Translations under genes and position numbers: made by a program
Assembly (NCBI GenBank): GCA_963556145.1
Contig: OY744470.1
Coordinates: 868,001 to 932,000, forward strand
From: Hygrocybe punicea
Lineage: Eukaryota > Basidiomycota > Agaricomycetes > Agaricales > Hygrophoraceae
DNA: 64,000 bases
Reading direction: 5' to 3'
The notes under the pieces: generated by a model
Databases searched by the model: none
What the model was told of the DNA's origin: nothing
Seen by the model: the letters and a program-made list of their open reading frames with translations, nothing else
Part shown: positions 10,223 to 21,565 of the stretch, one piece after another
Layout: each line of letters starts with the position of its first letter
Position numbering within the stretch: position 1 is the first letter of the stretch

Positions 10223-12230
10223 CTAAATTTCCTCTGCTGCCGCGACCAACCCACGCGGCAATTCCATCCTAAAAGTACCTGTTGCGATCAGTTTACAATC
10301 CTCCTCTGCATAGCTGATGATTAAATCAGCTGTCCCAGGGCCAACGGAGAGCCAGTCTGAGAGCTTTTCGATGGTGACACGACTGCCAGTGAGTTGATTT
10401 ATGTAGCGGAAGCCTTGGTCCTGGAATTTTGCAATGACAGAACTGAGATTGCCGCCAACACGATTGGGATGTCGGTCGCAATATTCAATCCACTCAGAGA
10501 TGAGGGGATAATTCAATGGTTGCGAAAGAACAGGAGGAGGAACGTGGGTGGTCCCGGAGGTGGCAAAAAACCTGATGGCGGTACAGTGAATCCAGGAGCT
10601 GGCGGGAAAAATCCCGCCGGCATCTGAGGAGCTACCATAGATGAATAATACATTGCCGGCAACATCAATGGTGGCGGATAGCAGCCATAAGGGAATGTGA
10701 CTTGGTCATTGGGATTTGCAGACGGTTTAGCTGCCAGTCGTCCTCGTGCAGTATTTCCCAGCACATTGACCTCAGCCGGCTTCTCATTGACAGGATTGGC
10801 ATGAGGATCCTTAACCTGGCAAAAAATTAGCATCATAGATATGAATAGAAAAATACATACATGAAGCGCTGCCCAAAGGTTCAGATTATTCTCCGTGATT
10901 GGATGACATAAGCCCGTTGACGGATTCTTGAAGCACAATGACGCCTTGTTGGGTAGACTGTGTATCTCACAGGTCCAGTACTCTGTAATGGCGAGGCGGG
11001 CCGTAATGCGTTGTTCATGGAAAGTATCCACTGCAGTCTTCACCTGCTCTTTGAGAGCAGCAGCTGCTTTGGACTTCGCAGACCCACCACCCTGCGAAAA
11101 ATATTTAACTCAACGTGATAGGAATCCAACAGAATTATATGTACCTTTGTATCCGTGGACCCCACATAGGGGGAATCACCTTTGTTAGAGACTTGCAATG
11201 TAAATGCCTTCATCTTCCGAGTCGAACGCCGACCATTGGCCAACTTGGCTGGAACGGATCGTTCGCGGAGAAGTCGGAGAAGTGTGTTGAAGTGGCCGTG
11301 AGTTAAAAGATCGCAAGAGAGAGAGTACTTTGAATCGGTACTAAAGCGATATTGTGCTTGTAAGGATTCAGGATAGATGTTCAAAGAACTTGCTATCTTC
11401 TGTTGGAGAGAATAGAGTGAGACCAATGATGAGATGACATCAATATTGCGGGACTGTTTTGAGGCACTAAGCACTTCCATAGTAAATGTGAAAGCGACTG
11501 TGAAGGAAATGGCATGAGATGAGGCCTGAGTACGGTCAGAACAAAGCATACCGTCTTCATCAGACGACTCCTCACTGCTAATCTCATCCACTGCGATTGT
11601 CTTGTCCTTTTTGGTTGTCGGATTTGCCTTCGCAGTTGATTTCTCCTTTGCAGTTGATTTCGCCTTTGCAGTTGATTTCGCCTTTGCAGTTAATTTTGCC
11701 TTCACAGCTGGCCTCACTGGTGTGAAAGAGTGAGATGAGGCCCCAAGTGTGGCTGGAAATGCATACCGTCTTCATCAAATGACTCGCTGCTAATCTCATC
11801 TGCCGTGACAGTCGGCAAGGCTTTCTTGCCCTTTTCGGCCATCGGGTTTGCCTTTGCAGCTGGCTTTGCTTCGTCTGATTCCTCCAAGTCCAAGTTCTCC
11901 TTGTCACCAATTTCGTCATAGTCGTCCNNNNNNNNNNNNNNNNNNNNNNNNNNNNNNNNNNNNNNNNNNNNNNNNNNNNNNNNNNNNNNNNNNNNNNNNN
12001 NNNNNNNNNNNNNNNNNNNNNNNNNNNCTGTTTTGACTGTAGCAATAAATCAGCGTCGTTTAGGGAGAGGCAATGCATCCAATTGCACCTTTGAGAGCAG
12101 CATCAGCCTGGCCTTTGGCCTTTGCCGCCTGCTGTCGTGCTTTTACTGCTCCTTGTCCCATAGGCACTGGCAACTGGGTCATATGGGGGGAAAATTGCCC
12201 GAGAACGTGCCTGTATTTTCAGTTTAGCTA
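10223..12230 (-). CDS. Unrecognised Lys/Pro-rich protein, cargo of transposon 1 (interrupted by gap)
   Basis: Read on the minus strand, open frames chain through short introns. First comes a Gln/Ala/Lys-rich N-terminus near 12080-12200, then the 100-N gap. An acidic/lysine-rich region follows, with tandem AKAKST/AKEKST repeats encoded by an 18-bp repeat at 11640-11700. Next is a segment ending STRKMKAFTLQVSNKGDSP, then a Trp-containing segment (ITEYWTCEIHSLPNKASLCF) and a proline-rich linker (10560-10680). The C-terminal globular part runs from NYPLISEWIEYCDRHPNR to the stop at 10223. The proline-rich linker and the C-terminal part are in different frames near 10515-10560 with no clear intron, so a frameshift is possible. 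The function is unknown. It is inferred to be TE-associated because it lies between the TIRs. Confidence 0.5.
11928..12027. other. Assembly gap (100 N)
   Basis: Exactly 100 undetermined bases, the conventional size for a gap of unknown length. It falls in the N-terminal coding part of the unknown cargo gene. Confidence 0.99.
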
Positions 12231-12357
12231 TGGAACATTGCGCACGCTTCTAGTGTATTTGTCGGAGTCTATCTCTAGTCCATGGTCCCCCTATTTAGTT
12301 TGGCAGTAAGCTTTTCGGTGACATATATGAAGCATGAGAAGGTTCATAAATTGTGAT

Positions 12358-15300
12358 TCAAATGTCTATGAAATGTATGTCGAACGTAGGTGTACTGAGG
12401 AGCTCCATCTTGCTACCTTGCTTGACTAAGTTTTGGTGGGCAACCCCCACATCAGCGTCAAGTTCCCATCTACCTTCTTCTGGATCAATGCTGTTGTGTA
12501 CTTCTTCCTCCTTGGCCCAGGCATCCAAAGCCGAAGATGCTGCAGTACCAGTAACATCGATGGCGTTGATGTGTGGAACATCCAGACCCACTTCCAACTT
12601 GCCATTCGTCAGGGCACGATCGAAAAAATTCTCACCGGCAGATACAGATGGCCAGTTGAGGTTTGTTGTTGAAGTAACAACCGATGGCGGCTTCAGATTT
12701 GATGAACCAAATGATGGTACGTCATCGATATCCAATGAAGTCAGGCCAGCAGCTTGCTGGATTTCATCCGCCAGATCATCCAATCCATTCGTCTTATACG
12801 CCAAAGAATCTGTGTCAAGAATTATTAGTGGTAGAACACAAAAGAAATATCATGGTTCCCTCACGAAGTCCAACTTTGTGCAAAACAGCAATGCAACCGC
12901 GTACGTCACCTGCATACAATGCATTGTGAAACCTCGACATGGGGTTGCCTCTCGCTTCCGCAATTTTTTGCATCTTCGACAGTTTATCACTGCTGCCGGT
13001 TGCAAGGTACAAGAAGGATAGTCGGTCAAAATTCTTAGTTTGCTGGTAAGCTTTTTCGACGATCTACAGGGTACAACGGAGCAAGAGAAGATTAATAAAT
13101 CATGGCATCAACAAGTCTACGAACCGTATGATTGCCTTGCTTCAGTGCTTGCTGCACCAGTTGTTCCCAACATTCGGGCCGTTCGATAGCTTTGGCTGTT
13201 TCCATCGCAACGTCGAGATTACCACACTCGATGGCGAGATCAAACCGCGTGTTGTTATCTTGGACAAAATGCAGGGCAATCTGCCACCAGAGTCAAATCA
13301 ATCTTGCACTAGAAGGCAGATATTCCTCACCTCCGGGAATCCTTTTTGCTGCAAGTAAGCAATTATACTCTGGCCAAGAAGGGTTGACGTCCGGATGATA
13401 TGTAGCATCTCCTCGTGATTATTACGCAACAGTGCGAGCTTGAAGCGATATTCCGTTGGATCAAAGGTAATAGTACGTGGGCGGGCCGAGCGATCGAGGC
13501 AATGTATTGTTTTGCCTTTGATTCAGGTCAAGTAGACGGGGTTATCGAGAGTGCAGATGACACCATGATCGCTAAATTACAAATTCAGATTACGAACAGT
13601 TGTGACGCCAGGCGGTATGCTAACGTACCCTTGTGATAGACAATATTTGACGTGGTTGAGTGTGGAAAATATAAACATGCCTGTGTCGTCCCATGCGCCT
13701 GACTTGATTCGGATGGTTTCATGAATGAGGCAATGCTGGGAGAAATTCTTGTTTGCAATGGTAATAGCTAAGAGGGAAAGCAGAACACCAAAACAGAATA
13801 AGACCGCGATAAGGGATCGAAAAGCAAGACGTACTGTGCTTGCTCATCAAAGCGACCAACGATCCGTCCCCACTCCATATGGCATATTTCACAGGTGGAC
13901 TGTTTACTTCTGCAACGGTCTTTTGTTGTTGAATATCATACAACACGACAGAAGAGGTGGAGCTCAAGATGAGACTGGCAGTGCCTCCATAGAAAATCTC
14001 ATTAGTCTGCACTGGCGGTTTGATGGTTTTGACGACGGAATTTGAGAGGTCCCGAACCTCAATGAGCTGTTGTGCGCATGTCAGATGAAGACCTATGCGC
14101 GAGCATGGTGAAACTTACAGCAGTTTTCATAAACATGCGGAAAAGTTGAAAAAAGATTTGAGGTGTAAAAATTTTGGACTTGGTGAAATTTCTCTTGTAT
14201 CTCATGGAATACTGCATGGATTGAGATGGTTATAGAGGGAAAGTTGTAATATTTCTTAAGGACTTTCTACTCCTGTAATTACATTTGGACAATATTTAGT
14301 GTATGGTCAGTTGTAGATGAAATAACAGGGAAACCAGCATTTTTTGAGACCCAAAATGATATTGTCAAATTATGACATCAAATGAGCTCCTATGAAGAAG
14401 ATTGTAGGGAGAAATTTGTTCATTTTTTCAAGGGCTAGAAGTACATATACCGTGTTTTTCTTGTTTTGAGCCAATATTTATAATTCTTGTAGTATTTTAA
14501 TCCCAATGCAATCAAAAATAGTACTGATGTCATATTGGCTCAACACGCAAAAATCAAGAAAAACACGGTATATGTACTTCTAGCCCTTGAAAAAATGAAC
14601 AATTTTCTCCCTACAATCTTCTTCATAGGAGCTCATTTGATGTCATAATTTGACAATATCATTTTGGGTCTCAAAAAATGCTGGTTTCCCTGTTATTTCA
14701 TCTACAACTGACCATACACTAAATATTGTCCAAATGTAATTACAGGAGTAGAAAGTCCTTAAGAAATAGTACAACTTTCCCTCTATAACCATCTCAATCC
14801 ATGCAGTATTCCATGAGATACAAGAGAAATTTCACCAAGTCCAAAATTTTTACACCTCAAATTTTTTTTCAACTTTTCCGCATGTTTATGAAAACTGCTG
14901 TAACCTGTGTAGTTTTATTCAATACCGCAAACCTATTTCTCGCAACAAAAATAGCACTCTGTCCGTTACCTTTCTTCCCGTCCACAGAAGAATCTTTCAC
15001 TTCTCCCTGCACTTGCGTCGGGAGACTAGTCAACTCGAATATTCCATTATCTGACGAAATGGTGAGGATGACTGCGCGTTCCGCCGGGTTGAAGCTCAGC
15101 GTTCTTGGCGGGACATATGGGCTTCCAAACTTGCGCACGCTCAACAAACCAATGTCTGAACCAGTGTTGAAATCGAATGCGCGGACGTATTTGTCTCGGG
15201 TGTAGTACAGTGTGTCTTGGTGAACAGCAAATGCAGGCCTCTCGCCTTCCAATTTGAACACGTTAGCTCAGCTGTGAAACGAAGGAAGGAAAAGCAAACA

Positions 15301-15478
15301 TGCCTGTGTCATCCCATGCGCCTGAGACTGTGCTGGGAGAAATTATCATCCTTTTAGCCAGCTCCCACACTTGAACCATTGTCCTAGATGAAATAGTGAA
15401 CTCGAGTGTTATTGAAAATGAGTCATGGTGGGAAAGCATGCGAAAATGGTAAGCAAGTTCAACTTCGCAACTTTCCAC
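12358..15478 (-). pseudogene. Coatomer alpha subunit (alpha-COP) gene fragment, truncated at both ends
   Basis: Minus-strand exons match alpha-COP in order. They give a WD40 tail (MVQVWELAKR), the segment GERPAFAVHQDTLYYTRDKYVRAFDFNTGSD, then SAIFVARNRFAVLNK, IEVRDLSNSVVKTIKPPV, NEIFYGGTASLIL, KYAIWSGDGSLVALMSKH, and the helical solenoid (RIKSGAWDDTGMFIFSTLNHVKYCL, KLSKMQKIAEARGNPMSRFHNALY). It stops after ..GLDVPHINAIDV. The full-length family (~1200 aa) has an N-terminal beta-propeller and a C-terminal COPI_C domain; both are missing here. A small segment (SGAWDDTGMF) appears twice, at 13690 and 15310, indicating rearrangement. Introns are retained, so it derives from genomic DNA, not a retrocopy. 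A 783-bp MITE sits in one intron. Confidence 0.85.
14118..14900. mobile_element. Palindromic MITE (783 bp, ~350-bp arms, TA target duplication)
   Basis: The arms 14118-~14467 and ~14546-14900 are reverse complements with few mismatches, leaving a spacer of about 80 bp. The tips read CAGCAGTTTTCAT inward and TA flanks both ends (14116-14117, 14901-14902). It is inserted in an intron of the alpha-COP fragment (donor side after FAVLNKTTQ, acceptor side before LIEVRDLS). It has no coding capacity. TA duplication suggests mobilisation by a Tc1/mariner transposase, but its tips differ from those of the surrounding element. Confidence 0.85.
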
Positions 15479-15494
15479 TCACCTTGTATCACTG

Positions 15495-16697
15495 ATGGTT
15501 CAAGGCAAAGCCATCCCTGAGCTAGTGCAATGGATTGTCGTCCGTCTATCAACTTCGATGTCTATGGATGATGTCTGCATGTACACAGATGTCAGCAAGC
15601 GCTCAGTGGAAAGGATAATGGCACACTTTGGGCAGACAGGCGCTGTCATGGTGCCAGCATCAAAAGTAAAACATCAACTCCAGCGGGCGCTCTGTGATTA
15701 TGACGTTGAAGTACATGGGGCTTTTGTGTCATTTATGTCGCTGATCAATTATCACAGCATTTGCTCGCCACCATGACCAGAGTACCCGACCTCTATCTCG
15801 ATGAGCTACGTTTGGACTTACAAGCAAAGTGTGGAGTATCAGTGTCCCTAAATACGGTGTGGCGGACACTGCGGAAAGGGGGATTCATGATGAAGAGGGT
15901 ATGTGCTCGTTTCTAATTCTATAGCAATGATATTTATACTACAGTTATCCCAGCTGACTCGGGAAGCAATTGAACGAAGTGCAGAGCTACGAACAGACTT
16001 TGCGGCTCGGATTGGGACCTATGAAGCTAATCAGCTTGTCTTTGTTGACGAGAGTGCAGTTGATCGCCGCACAACATATCAGGGGAGAGCCTGGGCCATC
16101 CATGGGAGGCCAGCTACTCGGAAAGCATTTTTCTGCCGTGGGCGACGGTAATTCTCTCTTTTATTATCATGGGCAGTACTGCTGAGCCTTTTTCTTGTAG
16201 CTATTCAGTACTACCGGCACTGTCTCTCAATGATGGCATCCTTCATTGTGATATCATTGAAGGCTCATTCGATTCAGATCTTTTCCATGACTTCATCTCT
16301 CATTTGTTAGATCAGATGTCCCCGTTTCCAGAACCAAACTCCGTGATAGTGATGGATAATTGCCGAATTCACAAAAATCCTGTGATTTTGGATCTTATTA
16401 CTTCTCGGTGAGTGCTCAATGTCAGTATGCTTATAACTTGAAGGCTGTGGCTCATGCTGTTCTCTTCATGCTAGAGGCATGCGATACGAATTTTTATCGC
16501 CGTACTCTCCTGACTACAACCCGATCGAACTTGCATTTTCTGCCATGAAGTATCACCTTCGCCGCAATGGGGAATATGCCCGCCTTGCCATGTCTGAACT
16601 CTCATCAATGGAGGTTGTTTGTGTCTTGCTTGAAGCATTATATGAGAGTACTAGTGATGATATCTTTGGGTGGTTCAGGCACTGCGGATACGTGTAG
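15495..16697 (+). CDS. Tc1/mariner/IS630-type DDE transposase
   Basis: Exons run from MVQGKAIPELVQWIV to the stop at 16697. An N-terminal HTH region (DVCMYTDVSKRSVERIMAHFG) is followed by a second HTH-like part (YLDELRLDLQAKCGVSVSLNTVWRTLRKGGF). The catalytic core has the first Asp in LVFVDESAVD, the second in VIVMDNCRIHK, and Glu in SPYSPDYNPIEL. There are 34 residues between the second Asp and the Glu (DD34E). Introns of about 45-60 nt are at 15904-15945, about 16149-16200 and about 16410-16475. No stop or frameshift was found in the core, so the enzyme could be active. It lies next to the right TIR and is transcribed outward. Confidence 0.85.
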
Positions 16698-16979
16698 GCA
16701 ACATCTCGGTCTTCTACTTTGATTTTTTCCCCTTTCCAATCATTCTTTTCTTGTTAGTATTGTGGAAAATAGCTGGGATCTGGTATCCAATTGATATGTT
16801 GTAGCGTGTAGAACATTTGTTTGAATATTCTTCCATGTTTTGCTATGTAACTCATGAGGCTCGGACAAAGGCTGGATGAGCAAACATATAATAGACAATA
16901 GGCTGTATATACATGATTGATCAACCTATGACACTGATTTATGAAGCTGGGTCACCGGCGCCGCTGGCAGTACTGCTGA

Positions 16980-17337
16980 TGCGAACTGAAATGATGCAGG
17001 TTGAAAAATGAAGCTTCGGAGAGGTATACTGAGTCTTAAATGCTATGAGCACCAAGATAGTATAGCATAGAATAAATTCTCACCAGTTTCCCATGACTAG
17101 GATGATGCTTGCTCGTTATAGAACTGCTGCACGATGGTGTAACCTGCGAAAAAGTTGATTTATAAAAAAAGCGAATTAGAGTCTGGAAAGTGGCTTACAC
17201 CGAGACAATGACTGTAGAAGCCCATATTTTCAACCGCTAGTCAATAGGATGTGATTTGAGGGAGATATGGCAATTGCATTCTGCGCGAGTAAAATGAAGT
17301 GTTTTGGTCACGCCGCCAAGTCACGTGACAATAACAA
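16980..17337 (-). repeat. Right terminal inverted repeat of transposon 1
   Basis: Reverse complement of 9588-9960; it ends ..GTCACGTGACAATAACAA followed by TA at 17338-17339. Confidence 0.85.
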
Positions 17338-17366
17338 TAACGGGTTCGAGTCTCACGTGCGCCACT

Positions 17367-18662
17367 ATGGCATCCTCGGCAGCTTCGACTCCATCGAAGC
17401 AGCTGTCTATCCGTACGATAACGACTCCGGTTCTTTCTCCAAAGGCGGGGACTCTGGGGCCGAAGTCGCCGGTGCCGATAACGAGTTCGGTCTCCAACTT
17501 ACCAGTGGTGCTGGTCCTACCGAATCGTCCGACGTCACTTACTGCACCCCAATGTTCTGGCTCTGGGACAGCGTCATCAAGCCCGAGTCCCGAGTTCCCA
17601 GGCGCCAACCTCCACTTCGACGCGATCTAGGTTCGTCTCTTCCTCCTGTCTCATGCCCTCGTATCTATAGCTGACAACGTTAATGTCAAGGCGTTTCGCG
17701 AGAAACATTCTCGCATCGCATCCCCCTACGACTTCTCCCATCTCTTTCATACCCCCACATTCCTTATCTTCTGCGACTCGTTCTTGTTTCTTGGCGTTCT
17801 GTTAACTATCGGTTGGGCTAATGGTGCAGACAGGTGCTTTGATCGTTGAGTGGTGGTTCAGGTTCGTGTCTCTCATCCGCTCGTCCTTTTCACGCTCGTA
17901 ACTAAGGGCGCTCTGCAGCCTTGGCCTTGGCGAGCCGTCTCGCACTCCTTCCTGCGACTTCTTCCCCTTCCACTATGCCCCGTCTCTCTTCTCCGTCTGT
18001 GACCCTGCGCTCGTTTTTTCTTGACTCCCCGTTCTGTGCTCGCTGGTCATCGGTGCAAACGCGTGTTTTCGATGGTTGGAATCGCTGTTCAAGTTCGTAT
18101 TCTCTCTCCCCTCTCGCTCTTTCATGCCGATGACTGACCTCGACGTCTAGCGCTTCTCCCAACCCATACGCTTTGTTTGCCGCCTCGACCTCGTCATCAT
18201 TCTCTCCCGCTCGTTATCTATTGGTTGGTTATTGTTGTCGGACGGATGCTTGGACCGGTGAACTCGCTTGCCTTCGTGCGTTTCTCCCCTATTCCTCACT
18301 TTTTGTTGTACTTATACCCAGCGACCTTGACGTCTAGGCCCTGGATGTGTGTGCACTTGTCGTTCAGGTGTGTCTTGCTCTTCTTCCGTTCCCCGTCCCG
18401 TCCAGCTGATAACTTTCGTTCGACGATTTAGGCCTTGGACTTGGGCTCGTCCTGTTCATCGCTATTGCTTCTCGTCGTCGGACTCTCTCTACCCACCGTT
18501 TACTATCTACTCGCTCGTGACTCGTATATGTTTTCCCCTCCTGTATCCCAACTTGCTTACCTCCGCAGTCGTATACATCCCCCCCCCACTCAGTTACTCT
18601 CTGTATGTCAAATGAACAATGTGTTTAGACGTTTAAATCGCGGCTGAATTTCGATGTGCCGA
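17367..18662 (+). other. Possible multi-exon gene or degenerate ~200-230-bp repeat array
   Basis: An ATG at 17367 opens a Ser/Thr/Pro-rich frame (MASSAASTPSKQLSIRTITT..) that ends at 17630, about 30 bp inside the transposon flank. From there to about 18650 the sequence is C/T-rich and periodic. Donor-like GTTCGT(G)TCTCTC / GTTCGTATTCTCTC and acceptor-like GACGTCTAG(G) motifs recur at about 17631, 17859, 18092 and 18366. Short hydrophobic frames (..FLIFCDSFLFLGVLLTIGW..) lie between them. This could be repeated exons of one gene or decayed tandem copies. No product is recognised. Confidence 0.3.
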
Positions 18663-18891
18663 TTACGGTTGAGTCAAGCGGTTGAGTCTCCGACGATCTC
18701 TTTCGTCGACGTCCCTTGCACACTCCACAGATCGACATTCTCTAACGACTTCTTCTTTCGAGAACCTCCACCTCGGAACCATGACGGATGAATTTGAAAC
18801 ACTCATGGTTTATAAAGACCATTAGAACGTTCTAGTTCATGGATTCCTCAACAATCGTTGCCATTGATAGAGATCCTGTTCGCTTATCATC

Positions 18892-19524
18892 ATGAGCGAC
18901 GTGAATATCTTGCCGACTTGTATCACTCGCTTTACGATCCGGCATAGAAGCAAAGCGATATTTCGTCGGAACGTATCAGGTACCGAGCAACCAGACCCGT
19001 GCTGGCCGGACAACACTAACTCTCATTTCGGAAGATCGGTTGATTTACGCAGAACTGTTGTGGACAGGAACTCAAATCAGCATTGCACATGACATAAGCT
19101 TCAATGTCTGGTATGGGTATCTTGGTTGACCCATTCTGACGGTCTCATGTCCTTCCAGTGAAAATGCCAGCAGGTTAGGGAGAGCAGTCGCCGCTTTTGT
19201 GCTTGTGTCACATAATGTCAACCTCAACGTTTCACGAAATGGATGTGCCCGACCTGGCCCCCATTCCCTTCACAGCCCCTCTCGAGCTGGTCTTTCGATG
19301 GGGCAGTCCTCGAGTTAGTGCCGAGTACTGAACTTTCAAGACCTTGAACCTCAGATGAATATTTTCTGCATTTTATTCGTTCAGTTATGTTCATACACTG
19401 ACAGAATCACTCGGATGACGCGTCCTACGTCGCCATCGGGCTTGTTGCCGAGAATAGACCCCTTATTTCCGGAGCTCGGGTATATCTTGAAGTGGCTGGC
19501 TATACCCGTGTCAGTACGGTATGA
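18892..19524 (+). CDS. Possible small unrecognised protein
   Basis: Plausible coding pieces follow an ATG at 18892 (MSDVNILPTCITRFTIRH..). They include EDRLIYAELLWTGTQISIA (about 19030-19090), APLELVFRWGSPR (about 19280-19315) and, after a GT-AG intron, a final exon NHSDDASYVAIGLVAENRP..GYTRVSTV ending at 19524. The alternating beta-strand pattern suggests a small beta-rich protein. The first junctions could not be made to agree in frame, so the model is tentative. Confidence 0.3.
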
Positions 19525-19590
19525 ATGCTAGACACCTCGGTTGATAAGCTTTTTATTGATATTATTCCCAGAATTTCCGAGCGTGAGCAG

Positions 19591-19600
19591 TATAAAAGGA
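19591..19600 (+). promoter_or_regulatory. TATA box of the secreted 12-Cys protein gene
   Basis: TATAAAAGGA lies 78 bp upstream of the ATG at 19669, a good core-promoter position. Confidence 0.6.
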
Positions 19601-19668
19601 CGCACGAGTACTTCGACGACCTCCATCATCTCGAGTGTTCTCAGTTCACGGAAATCGATACTAGCATC

Positions 19669-20603
19669 ATGTTCTTCATCCTATCTGTCGTAACTCTGCT
19701 TCAAGTGCTCCCCGCCGTTCTGTCTGCCACAGTTCCTGCTGCAGGTAGGACCACCATAACACGCTGTAAATTTGAGCTGACACGTATATTTTTTGGGTGC
19801 GCTTTTCAGATAGCTCTGTGGTCGAAGCCAAGACTCTTGTTGTCAATGGCCATGAGATCGGGGTAGCAACTGTGCCTGTCCCAGCCGCTGTTTTGGCGGC
19901 AGCTCGCAATAACGCCACCCGTACTGCGTCCTCGCTCACGAAGCGGGCCACCAATAATGCTTGCCTTTCTGGATGTGAGGAATATATTTTCCCACCAATT
20001 CGCTGCGACTGGCTGACAAATCCTTGCCTTCAAGGCCCCGTGGTGACGTGCACCAACGACCTTAGCTCTTCACCCACAGCTCCGACCTCTGGCGACTGTG
20101 CTGATCTCACCAGTGCTATCAATGCACTTGCCTACAGCGAACTAACCCCAGGTTACCCTTGCAACTTCAACAACCCGGACTGTTAGCTTTACCTCTCCGC
20201 TGTCATGACATGTCCTTTTTGTTGACATTATTTCATGCAGGCCCTAATTTCTCGGTTCCCCCTGGCTATGAACGGCAATACACTCTCGGGACATGCTTCG
20301 CAGGATTCATCAATTTGAACCCAATTGGCGGTCCGACGCTGTCGTTCTGTGACTACCTCATGGTAAGCAAAACCATAACCAAACCTCATGGCCGTGCTAG
20401 ATTCAGTTCGTTGATGAAATTCAGGGCGGAACTACGCCATTCATCTATTCTCACTGCGTAACGACCGCCGGTAATACCGGTGGTTACTGCATCTCGCCAG
20501 AAAACGGTTTCATTTACGCAATCGAGTATGTCGCTCTAACTCCTTTTCTCTGTGCTTCCCCTTGCTTAACAAATTTGACTATTCCAGAGTTAGGCACGTT
20601 TGA
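19669..20603 (+). CDS. Small secreted cysteine-rich protein with Kex2-type propeptide (228 aa)
   Basis: Five exons join cleanly: 19669-19744, 19810-20181, 20241-20362, 20425-20525 and 20588-20603 (687 nt). The N-terminus MFFILSVVTLLQVLPAVLSA is a signal peptide. A propeptide with VVNGHEIGVATVPVPAAVLA follows and ends in LTKR, a dibasic Kex2-type site. The mature part has 12 cysteines in about 150 residues (ACLSGCEEY, IRCDWLTNPCLQG, ..GDCADL, ..PDCPNF, LGTCFAGF, SFCDYL, SHCVTT, GYCISP), suggesting six disulfides. Proteins of this shape are common in agaricomycete secretomes, and some are effectors or fruiting proteins. No specific family was recognised, and it may be unrelated to either. Confidence 0.75.
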
Positions 20604-21121
20604 TGCAAGGTAGAGCGTTTGCTGTTGGCAAAGAAGGGTTGATACACGTAGGCTAAACTGCTCTGGAATATTTCTTGATTAGCGTTTTTGAATATTATCT
20701 CATTGTTCATATCATCGACTAGAAAAACTTATATGGCAAAGGTACCGCAGTATTTATATAAGAGACGCTTTCCCATAAATGCCGAGGAAGTCCAACTTAC
20801 AGATGAGTTGATCTTGACAGAGCAACCAGGCTAGTTGCATAGACATACACATTTATATGAATCGATGCACATCTCCTCTAACCTTCAAGGTTAGGATCTA
20901 GACTTGATGATTAGCCACGACGTCAGGACAAGCCATCATTGGAGGTTATGCGGTGTACCAACGGAGTAGAGATGACTGCTGCTCAGAATGTACCCCGTGC
21001 TTGGTCACCCCAGCAATGGCATATACGCAGCAGGTGCAGATTCTGCAGAAAGCCGTCAGATTTATCCAAGTTCTTGAGGAGGACGACGGTCATCGATATC
21101 TCATCGAGACCGGTGGATGAT
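20604..21121. other. Intergenic, left flank of transposon 2
   Basis: No convincing gene seen. Reading frames around 20939-21139 are short and uncertain, and could be the remnant of a gene broken by the insertion at 21122. Confidence 0.4.
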
Positions 21122-21127
21122 GGTCAC

Positions 21128-21448
21128 TATGCTGTATAAACTGTACATTTATTTGCCGCGGCCGCGGCCGCATTTTGGAGTGACCGCGACTTGAAGATTT
21201 TGAGTAGATGAACCTATATACATGAACTATATATCCATGTCATTACTGGCGCATCTTCGTATTACATTTTTTGTTTGCGAGGCGAGGCGTTTTTCACACA
21301 GGGCTCCAACTGTAAGAATCGGCCTGCGCAATGTTGCCGACGCTCTCCCACTGCCCATTCAATGACCTCGCAAAGCCAGGCACATGTCAATAGACATGGC
21401 TACTGCATTTTCGAGGTGGATTGCGGGGTATCGGAGGTGTCGGGTATA
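21128..21448 (+). repeat. Left TIR of transposon 2
   Basis: Inverted match to ~27800-28120. It contains a GC block, GCCGCGGCCGCGGCCGC (near 21156), that is also present in the right arm. Confidence 0.85.
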
Positions 21449-21565
21449 TGACGTTCCACGTGAACTTTTATTAGTACCGCAGACTCCGCAGTACCCGCAG
21501 GTGATGCGCGATATGCACAACTTATCCAGTAGAACGAGGAGCTAAAGAGCAATGTCAAAATATAT

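Larger units (their letters stand above)
9588..17337. mobile_element. Tc1/mariner-type transposon with long TIRs and gene cargo (7.75 kb)
   Basis: Bases 9588-~9960 and ~16980-17337 are inverted copies with only scattered mismatches. Both outer ends read TTGTTATTGTCACGTGACTT inward, and each is bordered by TA (9586-9587 and 17338-17339), the target duplication of the Tc1/mariner/IS630 group. Inside are a DD34E transposase on the plus strand, an alpha-COP gene fragment on the minus strand and an unknown minus-strand gene. The transposase has all three catalytic residues. The element is unusually large for this superfamily because of the cargo. Confidence 0.85.
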
